Shown here: piece by piece, positions 36,468 through 45,092 of the stretch
Layout: every line of letters starts with the position of its first letter
Numbering within the stretch: the stretch's first letter is position 1
Origin: Mycolicibacterium parafortuitum
GTDB lineage: Bacteria; Actinomycetota; Actinomycetes; Mycobacteriales; Mycobacteriaceae
DNA: 64,000 bases
NCBI RefSeq assembly: GCF_010725485.1
Contig: NZ_AP022598.1
Coordinates: forward strand, 3,596,001-3,660,000
Reading direction: 5' to 3'
The notes under the pieces: model-generated
Database searches by the model: none
Told to the model about the DNA's origin: nothing
What the model saw: the letters and a program-made list of their open reading frames with translations, nothing else
Translations under genes and position numbers: made by a program

Positions 36468-37786
36468 ATGCTCACATGGGAGGACGACTTGGAAGTACAT
36501 GCCCTACGCAAACGTGGTTGGTCGATCTCGGCGATCGCCCGCCACACCGGCTTCGATCGCAAAACGGTCCGCAAGTACCTCGACGGTGACGGGAGCCGGG
36601 GTCCGGCTCGCCGCGGCCGGACCCGTTCGAGCCGTTCGTCGACTACGTCACCGCCCGCCTGGTCGAGGACCCGCATCTATGGGCCCGCACCCTCTACGAC
36701 GAGCTCGAGGATCTCGGGTTCGCGCTGTCGTATCAAAGCCTGACCCGCAACATCCGAGCCCGCAATCTGCGCCCGGTGTGTGAGGCGTGCCGCTCGGTCA
36801 CCCAGCGTCCGAACGCGGTGATCCCGCACGAGCCCGGTGATGAAACCCAATGGGATTGGCTGGATTTGCCCGATCCGCCCGAGTTCTGGGGGTGGGGCAA
36901 GACCGCGCACCTGCTGGTGGGCTCGCTGGCTCATTCGGCCAAATGGCGAGGGTCGTTGTCGCCCTCGCAGGACCAACCGCATCTGGTCTCCGGCCTTGAC
37001 CGCGTGACCCGCGGCTGGCACAAGGACCGACCCCGGCAGCGGCCGGGTGACCGCCTCGTTCGCCGGGGTGGCCAAGCACTACGGGTTTCGGTGGCGATCT
37101 GCCCGCCGCGGCGCGGCAACCGCAAAGGTGTGGTGGAAAAGGCCAACCACACTGCCGCGCAACGCTGGTGGCGCACTCTGGCCGACGACATGACCGTCGA
37201 GGCGGCCCAAGCCAGCCTGGACCGCTTCGCCCAAGTGCGTGGCGATACCCGGCTACGGGCCACCGCCGACGGCCGGTCCTCGGTCGCCGCGGTGGCCAAG
37301 ACCGAACCGCTGGCTCCGGTGCCGGCGGTGCCGTATCCGATGATCGTTTCCGAGACCCGCACCGCGTCGCGCCAAGCGTTGGTGTCCTACCGCGGCAACC
37401 GCTACTCGGTGCCCCCGGAACTGGCCGCCGCCCAGGTGGTGGTGTCACATCCAGTCGGCGGCGAGTTCTGCGATATCGCCACCGCCAGCGGGATCGTGAT
37501 CGCCCGGCATCGGATGGCCGCTGACGGGCTCGGAGTGATGGTGCGTGACAGCGGCCATGTCATCGCGTTGGACAGCGCCGCGATGGCCACCTCCATGACC
37601 GGGCGCCCGCACCGCCGCAAGGAACGCATCCCACCCGGGCCGGCAGCTAAAGCCGCTGCCGCGCAACTGCTTCAGCAGCACGACACCGCTAAAGGTATTG
37701 ACCAATCCCGCACTCCGTCCACCGATTCCACCGTGATCGATCTGTCCGCCTACGAGCGGGCCGCCCAGAAAAGGACCATTCAGTGA
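36468..37786 (+). pseudogene. istA: istA transposase, frameshifted and internally deleted
   Basis: The start M-L-T-W-E-D-D-L-E-V-H-A-L is followed by a helix-turn-helix (W-S-I-S-A-I-A-R-H-T-G-F-D-R-K-T-V-R). At about 36596 one base is missing: the next frame continues E-P-G-S-G-S-P-R-P-D-P-F-E-P-F. The DDE domain starts at D-E-T-Q-W-D-W-L-D. At about 37010-37040 the family's G-V-x-R-x-W-x-F-D-R-M-A-T-V stretch seems lost, with a frame change, removing the presumed second catalytic Asp. A base is missing again at about 37083 before S-V-A-I-C-P-P-R-R-G-N-R-K-G. The C-terminal part is intact to 37786. It would normally be about 500 residues. Confidence 0.85.
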
Positions 37787-38639
37787 CCCCTACCGGCCGC
37801 ACCCCGAAGACCACCACCACGACCATCGCCGAGGAATCGCCCTCAGCAGCGGCGAGCCGCTACCAGCAGCTGCGCTCGCACCTGGCCGAACTCAAACTGG
37901 CTGCCGCCGCCGAAGCCCTCCCCGCGGTCTTGGACCAGGCCAGCGCCGAAGGGCTCTCGCTCACCGCCGCCCTGGAAGGCTGCTGGCCGTCGAAGTGGAA
38001 GCCTCCACCGCCCGCCGGCTCGCCGGGAGACTGCGGTTCGCCTGCCTGCCCACCCCGGCCACCCTCGACGACTTCAACGTCGATGCCGCCGCCGGGATCG
38101 ACCGCAACCTCATCGACGAGCTGGGCACCTGCCGCTACCTCGAATCGGCGACCAACATCCTGCTCATCGGCCCACCAGGCACCGGCAAAACCCACTTATC
38201 CGTGGGATTGGCCAGGGCCGCCGCCTATGCCGGCTACCGCACCTACTTCACCACCGCCGCGGATCTCGCGGCCCGCTGCCATCGCGCCGCGATCGAAGGC
38301 CGCTGGGCTACCACTATGCGTTTCTACGCCGGGCCGACGCTGCTCGTAATCGACGAACTCGGCTATCTACCATTACCGGCAGAGGCGGCCTCGGCACTGT
38401 TTCAGGTTGTCTCCCAACGCTATCTGAAAACCAGCATCGTCATCACCACCAACCGTGGAGTGGGCGCCTGGGGCGAAATCCTCGGAGACACCACCGTCGC
38501 AGCCGCCATGCTCGACCGCTTACTGCACCGCTCGATAGTCATCAACCTCGACGGCGAGTCCTACCGCCTGCGTGACCACCAAGCCGCCGCCGAAACCCTG
38601 CGCCGAACCACCACCGGCAACCGCCAACAACTACACTGA
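37783..38639 (+). pseudogene. istB: istB ATPase of IS21 family, one frameshift
   Basis: GTG at 37783 overlaps the istA stop. The N-terminal part (Y-Q-Q-L-R-S-H-L-A-E-L-K-L-A-A-A-A-E-A-L) runs to L-E-G at about 37980, where one C is missing. The next frame continues V-E-A-S-T-A-R-R-L-A-G-R-L-R to the end, with Walker A G-P-P-G-T-G-K-T-H-L, Walker B L-L-V-I-D-E-L-G-Y-L-P and sensor I-V-I-T-T-N-R. IstB normally helps IstA choose targets. A shortened product from an ATG at 37995 would keep the ATPase core. Confidence 0.85.
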
Positions 38640-38651
38640 TCGCTGCTCACA

Positions 38652-38701
38652 GGTGAGGAATTTCGGCGAGCACACCTGAGGACTTCCGATGAGCGCGATC
38701 A
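38652..38701 (-). repeat. Right terminal inverted repeat of the IS21-family element
   Basis: Read on the minus strand it starts TGATCGCGCTCA (11 of 12 identical to the left end) and ends CGAAATTCCTCACC, aligned without gaps to the left 50 bp. Confidence 0.75.
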
Positions 38702-38705
38702 TCAC
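38702..38705. repeat. Target-site duplication TCAC, right
   Basis: Matches the left copy at 36327-36330. Confidence 0.8.
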
Positions 38706-39741
38706 GACGTCGGCCGGCATCGATAAGACGCGCCGGGAGCGGTGTGACTTCGGATCGCCGGTCATCGTGCCTTCGCCCTGGACGACGACGCGGCCCTGAG
38801 CGATGGCCACGGTGCCGGCGTCGAGGTCGACGTCGGTCCACCGCAACCCAAGCACCTCAGAACGGCGCAGCCCGGCCAAGGTGAGCAGCCAGCAGGCGTG
38901 CAGCCGGTCGGCTCGGGAATGCTCGCGGAACGTGGCTGCCTCCGCGGGTGTCCAGGTCGACATCTCGCGGTGCTCGATCTTCGGCCGGTCGACCAGACGG
39001 GCGACGTTGCGCACGACCAAGCCGCGCTTGGCGGCGTCGTCGAGTGCCGACGACAGAACGACCAGCATCGTGACGACGGTTCGCGCGCTGACGCCGCCGG
39101 CCACCTTAGGTCGTGGCGGGTCGGCAGGCTGCGCGGCCACATAGAGTCCGCGCCGAGGGCGCCGGACCTCGCCGGAGGCCACCAGTCGCGCCACTGCTTT
39201 CTCTCCAGCGTTGCCGAACTCCGCGTACATCTCGCTGTAGCTGGCACCTCCAGGACTCGCCCGCAGCCAGGTCAACACCTCGGCCGAGCGCTTACCCCGC
39301 TTGTCGCGCTGGGCGACGGGCTCACCTCTCAGGCGCAGCGTTACCAGATCGTGCAGCAGACCCGTCGACGTGGCGCGTTTCAAGGTGCTGCAGTGCAACG
39401 CCGCCTAGATGTTCGATCACCGGCTTGAGTGCGTGGCGGTACCCGGTCAGCGTCACAGGCCGGATCTTGCGGCGGCTGTCGAGCCAGTCAGTCAGGAACT
39501 CGGCCACCGTGACCTTGTGCCGACGTACGTATGTCCCCGAGGCGACCTCGGTGGTGATGCGCCGGTACTCGCGTTGCGCCTCGGCTTTGGTGCGGTAGGT
39601 GAAACGCTGCCGATCTCGGCTGCCATCGGGACGGGTGCCGGTGTCGACCACAAACCCGTAGCTGGCTGTCCCGTTCTTGGCGGTGTGCTTGGTGATCGGC
39701 TCAGCCCGTCGTGTGCGCTTCGCTTGCAGATCGGCGGTCAT
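38702..39741 (-). pseudogene. Integrase N-terminal and middle part (element 2), frameshifted and truncated by the IS
   Basis: The start M-T-A-D-L-Q-A-K-R-T-R-R-A-E-P-I overlaps the upstream small ORF (ATGA). The arm-binding region runs to L-Q-H-L-E-T-R-H-V-D-G, then the frame is lost at about 39375-39390; the next frame continues L-L-H-D-L-V-T-L-R-L-R-G. A winged-helix-like insert follows (S-A-E-V-L-T-W-L-R-A...R-P-R-R-G-L-Y), as in element 1, then the core-binding end and the catalytic Arg (G-L-R-R-S-E-V-L-G-L-R-W). It stops at P-A-D-V-V where the IS enters. Two independent lesions show the gene is dead. Confidence 0.9.
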
Positions 39742-40013
39742 CGGTCGTTCTCCTGGTGGCGGCGGGCGGTGAGTTCGTCTCGTTGCTTGGGCGACGGTCG
39801 CCGAGGGATCTCGATCCCGTCGAGCAGGCCCTCGTCACGGGCCTTGCAGATCATGCGGTCAAGCGTGGCTGTTGACACGCGAAGCTGTGCGGCGACGGTA
39901 GGCCGCACCGGCAAGCCGTCCATGATCGCGTTCTCGATCAGGTCGGGCAGCCTGACCAGTCGATCATCCGCGTTCTCAGGCTGTGCGAGCGTGTCGCGTT
40001 GATCGTCGGGCAT
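39738..40013 (-). CDS. Small HTH-like regulator or excisionase next to the integrase (element 2)
   Basis: From the ATG at 40013 (GGAG eight nt upstream) the protein is 91 residues. The middle reads as a helix-turn-helix (V-R-P-T-V-A-A-Q-L-R-V-S-T-A-T-L-D-R-M-I), with a Lys/Arg-rich tail (R-R-P-S-P-K-Q-R-D-E-L-T-A-R-R). It overlaps the integrase start by 4 nt, the usual place for an excisionase or recombination control gene. An earlier ATG at 40076 is possible. No counterpart is found at this position in element 1. Confidence 0.6.
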   Translation of the reverse strand: MPDDQRDTLAQPENADDRLVRLPDLIENAIMDGLPVRPTVAAQLRVSTATLDRMICKARDEGLLDGIEIPRRPSPKQRDELTARRHQENDR

Positions 40014-40133
40014 CGCGAAGGCTCCACCGCCGCGCGGACAGCTTCGCCCACGATGACACTCGCTATCGCCGCGCAATGGTGGCCGCTGCAGGACCTGCCG
40101 CCGCGGCCATCTTCCACCACAGCGATCGAGTAA

Positions 40134-40397
40134 CGCTGCGCCAGTGCAAGCGACCGCGAGGTGCTGCGCCTGGCGTCACTGCACAGCTACTCGACGTCAG
40201 ACGAACAGCTCTCGTCGGCGCTGCCCGTCGTGCGACGTTGTTGGGGCAGCATCGGCACGCTGGCCGCGAAGATGATGCGCGGCCAGGAGATCGGCCACGA
40301 CGATGTCCTCGCGGCCCTCGGCGTCACCGATGGCGGTGGTCCGGGCAGCTTCCAGCTCTCGCTGATCGCCAGCGGCGCCGTATCACCCCACCCCTGA
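40134..40397 (+). CDS. Small ORF of unknown function (possible gene remnant)
   Basis: Open from just after a TAA at 40131; the first likely start is GTG at 40161. The peptide is protein-like (E-V-L-R-L-A-S-L-H-S-Y-S-T-S-D-E-Q then helical, ending G-V-T-D-G-G-G-P-G-S-F-Q-L-S). No ribosome site is seen, and the absence of a clear 5' part suggests a remnant of a longer gene. Confidence 0.35.
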   Translation, partial: RCASASDREVLRLASLHSYSTSDEQLSSALPVVRRCWGSIGTLAAKMMRGQEIGHDDVLAALGVTDGGGPGSFQLSLIASGAVSPHP

Positions 40398-40451
40398 CCC
40401 GCGGCGCGGCAGGGAAGGTCAAACGGTCACAGCGACAGGACTTTTCGCGGA

Positions 40452-42197
40452 CTACGTCGGAGCATCGGACTCCGTGCGGATTCCAGTGGCGGCAATCAAC
40501 CGCTTTGCCTGTTCTACTGCTTCCGCTGACTTGTGGGCGTTGTGCTCAAACGCGACTGGTAGGAATCCCGACCCCTTCGACACACTAACGGTCGTGAGAA
40601 AGTTCTCGAGCACGCCGACGCGCACTGTAACTATCCCGAGCGCGTCGAGCTTTGCGAGCAGGCTTGTCGCCGAATCCTTCGCGTCCTTAAACGCCCGATC
40701 GCCTGACTCTTTCAGCCGTGCCCACGTTGAGTCTGGCAATTTTGCTGCCGCTTTGATCCTTTTCGCCAGTTCTTCTGAAAGATCGCCCGCCGCAGACTCG
40801 CTGAATATCTCGTCGATTGACTGCTTAACTTCGGCCACAGTCGGCGGCTTCGGAGCTGCACGAAACTGGTTCGTCGCCTTCTTGTAGAGCTCCTCAAAAT
40901 CATCCCAGTTGCCGCCGTGCGCCTCTACCACCCTTTTCAGGACCTTGTTGCTGTCGAGAATGTCGAGATCGGGGCATGTCACAACCCGTATGCCGAGTTT
41001 GCGTAACCGGTCCACGATGCCGGCCATGTTCGTCTTCCCGTTGCTACCGAGGAACATCACATTGTGGGCAGGAGGTTGGGGCGTTAGGGCCTCGAGGTAA
41101 GCGTCGATCGCGGCGGCGTAGAAGTGAGAATCGCGGTCATTCTCGGTAACAATTACAGCAGAATGGAACAGGCCATCTAGAGCGTTGCCATATCTCAAAG
41201 TGACGTCGTTCCAGAGCGATTCGATGTCTTCCTCGCTCAACAACGTCGCGGCAGCTGAATCTCCGGTCCGCGTGAGATGAACTATCGTCACGCGGGCTTT
41301 GCTCTCCACCAGACCCTGCAATAGGTTTTTGTCGTGCGTCGCAAGGATGGTCTGTGATCGGTTCTCGGCTGCAATCCTGCCGATCTCTCTACCCATGACT
41401 CGCGCCTGCGGCGGATGCAAGAACGCCTCCGGCTCGTCCACGAGTGCGACAGGGTGTGTGTTGATTTCCAACGGAATCAAAAGTCCAAGCGCCGACTTCA
41501 TGCCGTCGCCCTGGCTGTCGAGGGTCGGCAGACCACTCACTGCTATTGCATACTCCCGAGTAATTTCGTCGACTTTCGGGGCCTCTAATCCCGGATCGCC
41601 AAGGCGATAGCCGACATTAGCGCTTATGGAGTCAAAGTGAAGGCTGACTCCGAACAACCTGCGTGCGAGCTCGGTGATCCTGTCGCGCTTGGAATGATCA
41701 GTAAACAAAATCTGATTCGGGTGTGTCGGCTCGTCATCGAGCGAACCGAGGCGGCCGGCGTGGTGTACCGCGTTCATTCGCTGGTCGAGGTTCAGCTGAT
41801 TGACGAACCAGCCGGTCAGGTTGCCCGCGCCGGGCCCCTGCGTCGGCATGTTCCGCGCTGTCGTGATGCGCTCAGCGAGCCCATTCTTGACGACATTCTC
41901 GAAAGTCGGGAACTCCCTAATTCTCGCATTCTCGCGAAGCCACGCTTCCAGATCCTCCGGGCTTCCACTCCATGGAGACTTAATTTCGGTGAGGATTCGC
42001 GGTGATCCCGCCTGTTGTGTTGCGCCGGAGATGAACGCTTGCCAAAGCTGCGACAGGAGAGTCGACTTGCCAGCGTTGTTCGCCCCGACGATCGCGATCA
42101 CGCCGCCCGCGCCAGGAGTGGGCAGCATTTCTCCGTCACCGATGCGGAGACCTCGCAGCGAGAACTCAAACCCCGTTGAAGTGACCTCCGCCGTCAC
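40452..42197 (-). CDS. OLD-family ATP-dependent nuclease (AAA ATPase + TOPRIM), probable anti-phage defence
   Basis: The GTG at 42197, with AGGAG seven nt upstream, gives 581 residues. The frame is open further upstream to 42383, but that part is non-conserved. Walker A G-A-N-N-A-G-K-S-T lies at 38-46, and Walker B V-A-L-V-D-E-P-E-A-F-L-H-P-P at about 250-262, of the SMC/RecF-like ABC ATPase type. A TOPRIM domain follows, with Glu352 (V-I-V-T-E-N-D-R-D) and D-L-D at 410-412. This is the layout of OLD (overcoming lysogenization defect) nucleases. No UvrD-like helicase gene follows, so it is a stand-alone (class 1-type) OLD and not Gabija. GC is visibly lower than in the flanking genes, consistent with transfer. 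It is the main cargo of element 2. Confidence 0.85.
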   Translation of the reverse strand: MTAEVTSTGFEFSLRGLRIGDGEMLPTPGAGGVIAIVGANNAGKSTLLSQLWQAFISGATQQAGSPRILTEIKSPWSGSPEDLEAWLRENARIREFPTFENVVKNGLAERITTARNMPTQGPGAGNLTGWFVNQLNLDQRMNAVHHAGRLGSLDDEPTHPNQILFTDHSKRDRITELARRLFGVSLHFDSISANVGYRLGDPGLEAPKVDEITREYAIAVSGLPTLDSQGDGMKSALGLLIPLEINTHPVALVDEPEAFLHPPQARVMGREIGRIAAENRSQTILATHDKNLLQGLVESKARVTIVHLTRTGDSAAATLLSEEDIESLWNDVTLRYGNALDGLFHSAVIVTENDRDSHFYAAAIDAYLEALTPQPPAHNVMFLGSNGKTNMAGIVDRLRKLGIRVVTCPDLDILDSNKVLKRVVEAHGGNWDDFEELYKKATNQFRAAPKPPTVAEVKQSIDEIFSESAAGDLSEELAKRIKAAAKLPDSTWARLKESGDRAFKDAKDSATSLLAKLDALGIVTVRVGVLENFLTTVSVSKGSGFLPVAFEHNAHKSAEAVEQAKRLIAATGIRTESDAPT

Positions 42198-42528
42198 CGC
42201 GCAGCTCCTCGCAGGCAGAATGTCGGATTGGGCACGCGAACGATTGAGAGCGTGCTCGCGGTGCCTGACTGGTCGTCGTCCCGGTGCATCTTCGCAAAGT
42301 ACCTTGAGCGGCGGTTTCCGTCTCACGCCGAGCTGCCGCGCAATCAACACACGCCACCTGCCCATGGCAAACACGTTCGACAAAACCCCCGGCTTGCCGG
42401 GAACTTGCCAAGACGCGCGTCAACAACCGGTCACGCAAATGTGCAGGTTGGACATTCTGCATCGTCTGAACTGCACGGATCTGCACAGTGGTGCACAGCC
42501 CGATACGCACAGAACACGTGTTCGGGCA
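42198..42528. other. Non-coding right end of element 2 with arm-like site and palindrome
   Basis: About 330 bp between the OLD gene and the last att copy. I see no convincing gene. It contains ACTTGCCAAGACGCG at 42403-42417, similar to the arm repeat of element 1 and at nearly the same distance from the core. A cluster of TGCAC words follows at about 42472-42496, and then a 12-bp palindrome at 42512-42523. Confidence 0.55.
42512..42523. repeat. 12-bp perfect palindrome GAACACGTGTTC beside the att core
   Basis: Ends 5 bp before the last att copy (42529). A degenerate counterpart (GGTTCCACACGTTCC) precedes the middle att copy. It could be a core-adjacent binding site for integrase or a regulator. 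Confidence 0.45.
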
Positions 42529-42572
42529 TTTACACACCAGCGGTCGGCGGTTCGATACCGTCCGCGCCCACC
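42529..42572 (+). repeat. Right-most att copy (attR of element 2)
   Basis: Identical over 44 bp to 35852-35895; marks the return to chromosomal DNA. Confidence 0.9.
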
Positions 42573-42620
42573 ATCGAAAATCAGTTGCCGCAGCGGAATC
42601 CGCGCGGCAAGGTGACCGCC

Positions 42621-43514
42621 ATGCAGGTGGCGCCCAACCGCTCGGAGACCCTGCTGGTGTCGGCCGCTGCCGGGGTGACGGTGCTGCTGTGGTCCTCGTC
42701 GTTCGTGGTGATCCGCGCCGTCGGCGAGGTGCTGTCCCCGGGGCCGCTGGCGTTCCTCCGGATGCTGGTGGGTGCGACGGTGCTGGTCGCCGTCGCGGCG
42801 TGGTACCGCAGACCGGTGCCGCGCGGGCGCACCCTGGGCCTGGTGGTCGGCTACGGGGTGCTGTGGTTCGCCCTGTACACGGTGCTGCTGAACTGGGCCG
42901 AACAGCACCTCGATGCCGGAACCGCGGCGCTGCTGGTGAATTTCGCGCCGATCATCGTCGCGGTGTTCGCCGGCCTGTTCCTCGGGGAGGGTTTTCCCCG
43001 CACCCGTGTCGTCGGCATCGTCATCGCGTTCACCGGGGTGGTGCTGATCGCCGTCGGCGGGTCCGGCGGACCGGGCAACGACCGGTTGGGCGTGGCCCTC
43101 GGCCTGGTCACGGCGGTGCTGTACGCGGCGAGCGTGCTGATGCAGAAGGTCGCGCTGCGCTCGGTGGACGCGGTGACGGCCACCTGGGTGGGCTGTGTGG
43201 CGGGCCTGGTCGCGACCACCCCGTTCGCACCGGCAGCGTTCGGCGAGCTTGCCACCGCGCCCGCGGGCGCGGTGGCCGGGGTGGTGTTCCTCGGCGTCGG
43301 GCCGACCGCCATAGCGTTCCTCACGTGGGCGTACGCGCTGTCGCGCACCGATGCCGGGGCCATGGCCGCGACCACGCTCGCGGTGCCCGCCGTGGCCATC
43401 GGCATGTCCTGGCTCGCTCTGGGCGAACTGCCGACGGTGCTGGGCTTCGTCGGTGGTGGGCTGGCGCTTCTCGGGGTGACCATCACCCGGCGCCGAACCG
43501 GACGACGGGCCTGA
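42621..43514 (+). CDS. EamA/DMT-family transporter
   Basis: From the ATG at 42621 (a GTG at 42612 is also possible) the protein is 297 residues with about ten hydrophobic segments arranged as two EamA repeats: L-L-W-S-S-S-F-V-V-I-R in the first and A-V-L-Y-A-A-S-V-L-M-Q-K in the second. It is a drug/metabolite-type exporter of unknown substrate in the plasma membrane. The gene begins 48 bp after the last att copy, so it was the original neighbour of the tRNA gene. Confidence 0.88.
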   Translation: MQVAPNRSETLLVSAAAGVTVLLWSSSFVVIRAVGEVLSPGPLAFLRMLVGATVLVAVAAWYRRPVPRGRTLGLVVGYGVLWFALYTVLLNWAEQHLDAGTAALLVNFAPIIVAVFAGLFLGEGFPRTRVVGIVIAFTGVVLIAVGGSGGPGNDRLGVALGLVTAVLYAASVLMQKVALRSVDAVTATWVGCVAGLVATTPFAPAAFGELATAPAGAVAGVVFLGVGPTAIAFLTWAYALSRTDAGAMAATTLAVPAVAIGMSWLALGELPTVLGFVGGGLALLGVTITRRRTGRRA

Positions 43515-43565
43515 CCGTTTCTCCTAGGATCGATGAAGCCAGGCACCGTCGACGGAAGCGAGAGC

Positions 43566-45092
43566 ATGATGTCCGACAGCGCGTTTCAGATGGCAGCGAT
43601 CGGCCTGTACTTCGCCGCGATGATCGCCATCGGCTTCTACGCCTTCCGCCGGACCAGTGACCTCGACGATTACATGCTCGGCGGCCGCAGGCTGTCCCCG
43701 GGCGTCGCCGCGTTGTCGGCCGGGGCGTCGGACATGTCCGGCTGGCTGCTCCTCGGGGTCCCCGGCGCCATCTACGCATCCGGGCTCATCGAGTCGTGGA
43801 TCGTGATCGGCCTGGTCGTCGGCGCGTGGCTGAACTGGAAGTTCGTCGCGCCCCGGCTGCGGGCCTACACCGAGATCGCCAACAACTCGATCACCGTACC
43901 GAGCTTCTTCGAGAACCGGTTACGCGACAAGTCGCACGTTCTGCGCATCGCGGCCGGCGCCATCATCCTGGTCTTCTTCACGTTCTACGTGTCGTCCGGC
44001 ATGGTGGCAGGCGGGGTGTTCTTCGAGTCGTCGTTCGGCTCGTCGTATCTGGTCGGCATGCTGCTGGTCGCCGGGGTGACGCTGTGCTACACGCTGTTCG
44101 GCGGTTTCCTCGGGGCGTCGCTGACCGACGTCGCACAGGGGCTGCTGATGCTCGCGGCCCTCATCGTCATCCCCGTCGCCGCGATCATCGCGACCGGCGG
44201 GCCGGGTGAGGTGGTCAACCTGGTGCAGGCCGCCGACGCCGCGCACAACGCGGCCGACCCCGGTGACGAAATCCACCGCACCTCACTGTTCTTCGGCGGT
44301 AGCTTCCTCGCCATCGTGTCCGCGGCCGCGTGGGGGCTCGGCTACTTCGGCCAGCCGCACATCATCGTCCGGTTCATGGCCATGCGTTCGTCGGCCGACG
44401 CCAAGGCCGGTCGCCGCATCGGTATCAGCTGGATGATCCTCACGTCCCTCGGCGCGATCATCACCGGTTTCGCCGGCCTGGCGTACTTCTTCCGCGAAGG
44501 CGTCACCCTCGACAACCCCGAGACGGTGTTCCTGCAGTTGGCGCAGGTGATGTTCCATCCCTTCGTCGCCGGCGTGGTGCTCGCCGCCGTGTTGGCGGCG
44601 ATCATGTCCACGATCTCGTCTCAGCTCATCGTGTGTTCCTCGGCGCTGGTCGAAGACATCTACCGGGCCTTCGGCAAGGAGGCGAGCTCGGCGAGACTGG
44701 TGCTGTTCGGCCGCCTCGGCGTGTTGACGGTCGCGGTGGTCGCGGTCCTGTTGGCGCTCAACCCCGATGGGACGATCCTCGACCTCGTCGGCTTCGCCTG
44801 GGCGGGGTTCGGTGCCGCGTTCGGGCCGCTGATCCTGCTGTCGCTGTTCTGGCGCAAGCTGACCTCGGCGGGCGCCATCGCCGGGATGATCGCCGGCGCC
44901 GTGGTGGTCGGAATCTGGGGTCAGACCGACGCATTGTCGAGTGCGATGTACGAGATCGTCCCCGGCTTCCTCGCGTGCCTGGTGGTCGCGGTGGTCGTCT
45001 CGCTGGTGACGGCCCGCGAGGACGACGACATCCAGACCGAGTTCACCGAGATGGCCGAGGCCTCATCCAGGACGGCGGCCGAAACGGCCTAA
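43566..45092 (+). CDS. putP: Sodium/solute symporter, PutP (Na+/proline) type
   Basis: About 508 residues from ATG 43566 or 43569 (M-S-D-S-A-F-Q-M-A-A-I-G), with GGAAGCGAG upstream. The SSS-family protein has thirteen predicted membrane segments and strong PutP-like motifs: D-Y-M-L-G-G-R-R-L near residue 36, A-L-S-A-G-A-S-D-M-S-G-W-L, and W-G-L-G-Y-F-G-Q-P-H-I-I-V-R-F-M-A. These point to Na+/proline symport. A TAGGAT -10 candidate lies at 43525-43530. It is 51 bp after the EamA gene and convergent with the SOUL gene. Confidence 0.85.
   Translation: MMSDSAFQMAAIGLYFAAMIAIGFYAFRRTSDLDDYMLGGRRLSPGVAALSAGASDMSGWLLLGVPGAIYASGLIESWIVIGLVVGAWLNWKFVAPRLRAYTEIANNSITVPSFFENRLRDKSHVLRIAAGAIILVFFTFYVSSGMVAGGVFFESSFGSSYLVGMLLVAGVTLCYTLFGGFLGASLTDVAQGLLMLAALIVIPVAAIIATGGPGEVVNLVQAADAAHNAADPGDEIHRTSLFFGGSFLAIVSAAAWGLGYFGQPHIIVRFMAMRSSADAKAGRRIGISWMILTSLGAIITGFAGLAYFFREGVTLDNPETVFLQLAQVMFHPFVAGVVLAAVLAAIMSTISSQLIVCSSALVEDIYRAFGKEASSARLVLFGRLGVLTVAVVAVLLALNPDGTILDLVGFAWAGFGAAFGPLILLSLFWRKLTSAGAIAGMIAGAVVVGIWGQTDALSSAMYEIVPGFLACLVVAVVVSLVTAREDDDIQTEFTEMAEASSRTAAETA

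Larger units (their letters stand above)
36331..38701 (+). mobile_element. IS21-family insertion sequence (2371 bp), degenerate
   Basis: The ends are TGACCGCGCTCA (left) and, inverted, TGATCGCGCTCA (right), with a 50-bp imperfect terminal inverted repeat. It carries istA and istB in tandem with a 4-bp overlap, on the plus strand, opposite to the host integrase. 4-bp TSD TCAC. Both genes have single-base frameshifts and istA has an internal deletion, so it is probably immobile. Confidence 0.88.
35852..42572. mobile_element. Element 2: tandem integrated element with IS-disrupted integrase and OLD-family nuclease
   Basis: Bounded by identical 44-bp att copies at 35852-35895 and 42529-42572. Contents: integrase C-terminal fragment, IS21-family insertion, integrase N-terminal part with an extra frameshift, a small HTH-like ORF overlapping the integrase start, a small plus-strand ORF, and an OLD-type gene. 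Subtracting the 2.37-kb IS leaves about 4.3 kb, close to the size of element 1. It cannot make its own integrase now, but element 1's enzyme might act on its ends. Confidence 0.85.

Noticed and set aside
40452..42197. Gabija system (GajA with GajB)
   Set aside because: The ATPase-TOPRIM gene has no UvrD/PcrA-like helicase next to it; it is followed only by a small ORF and the dead integrase.
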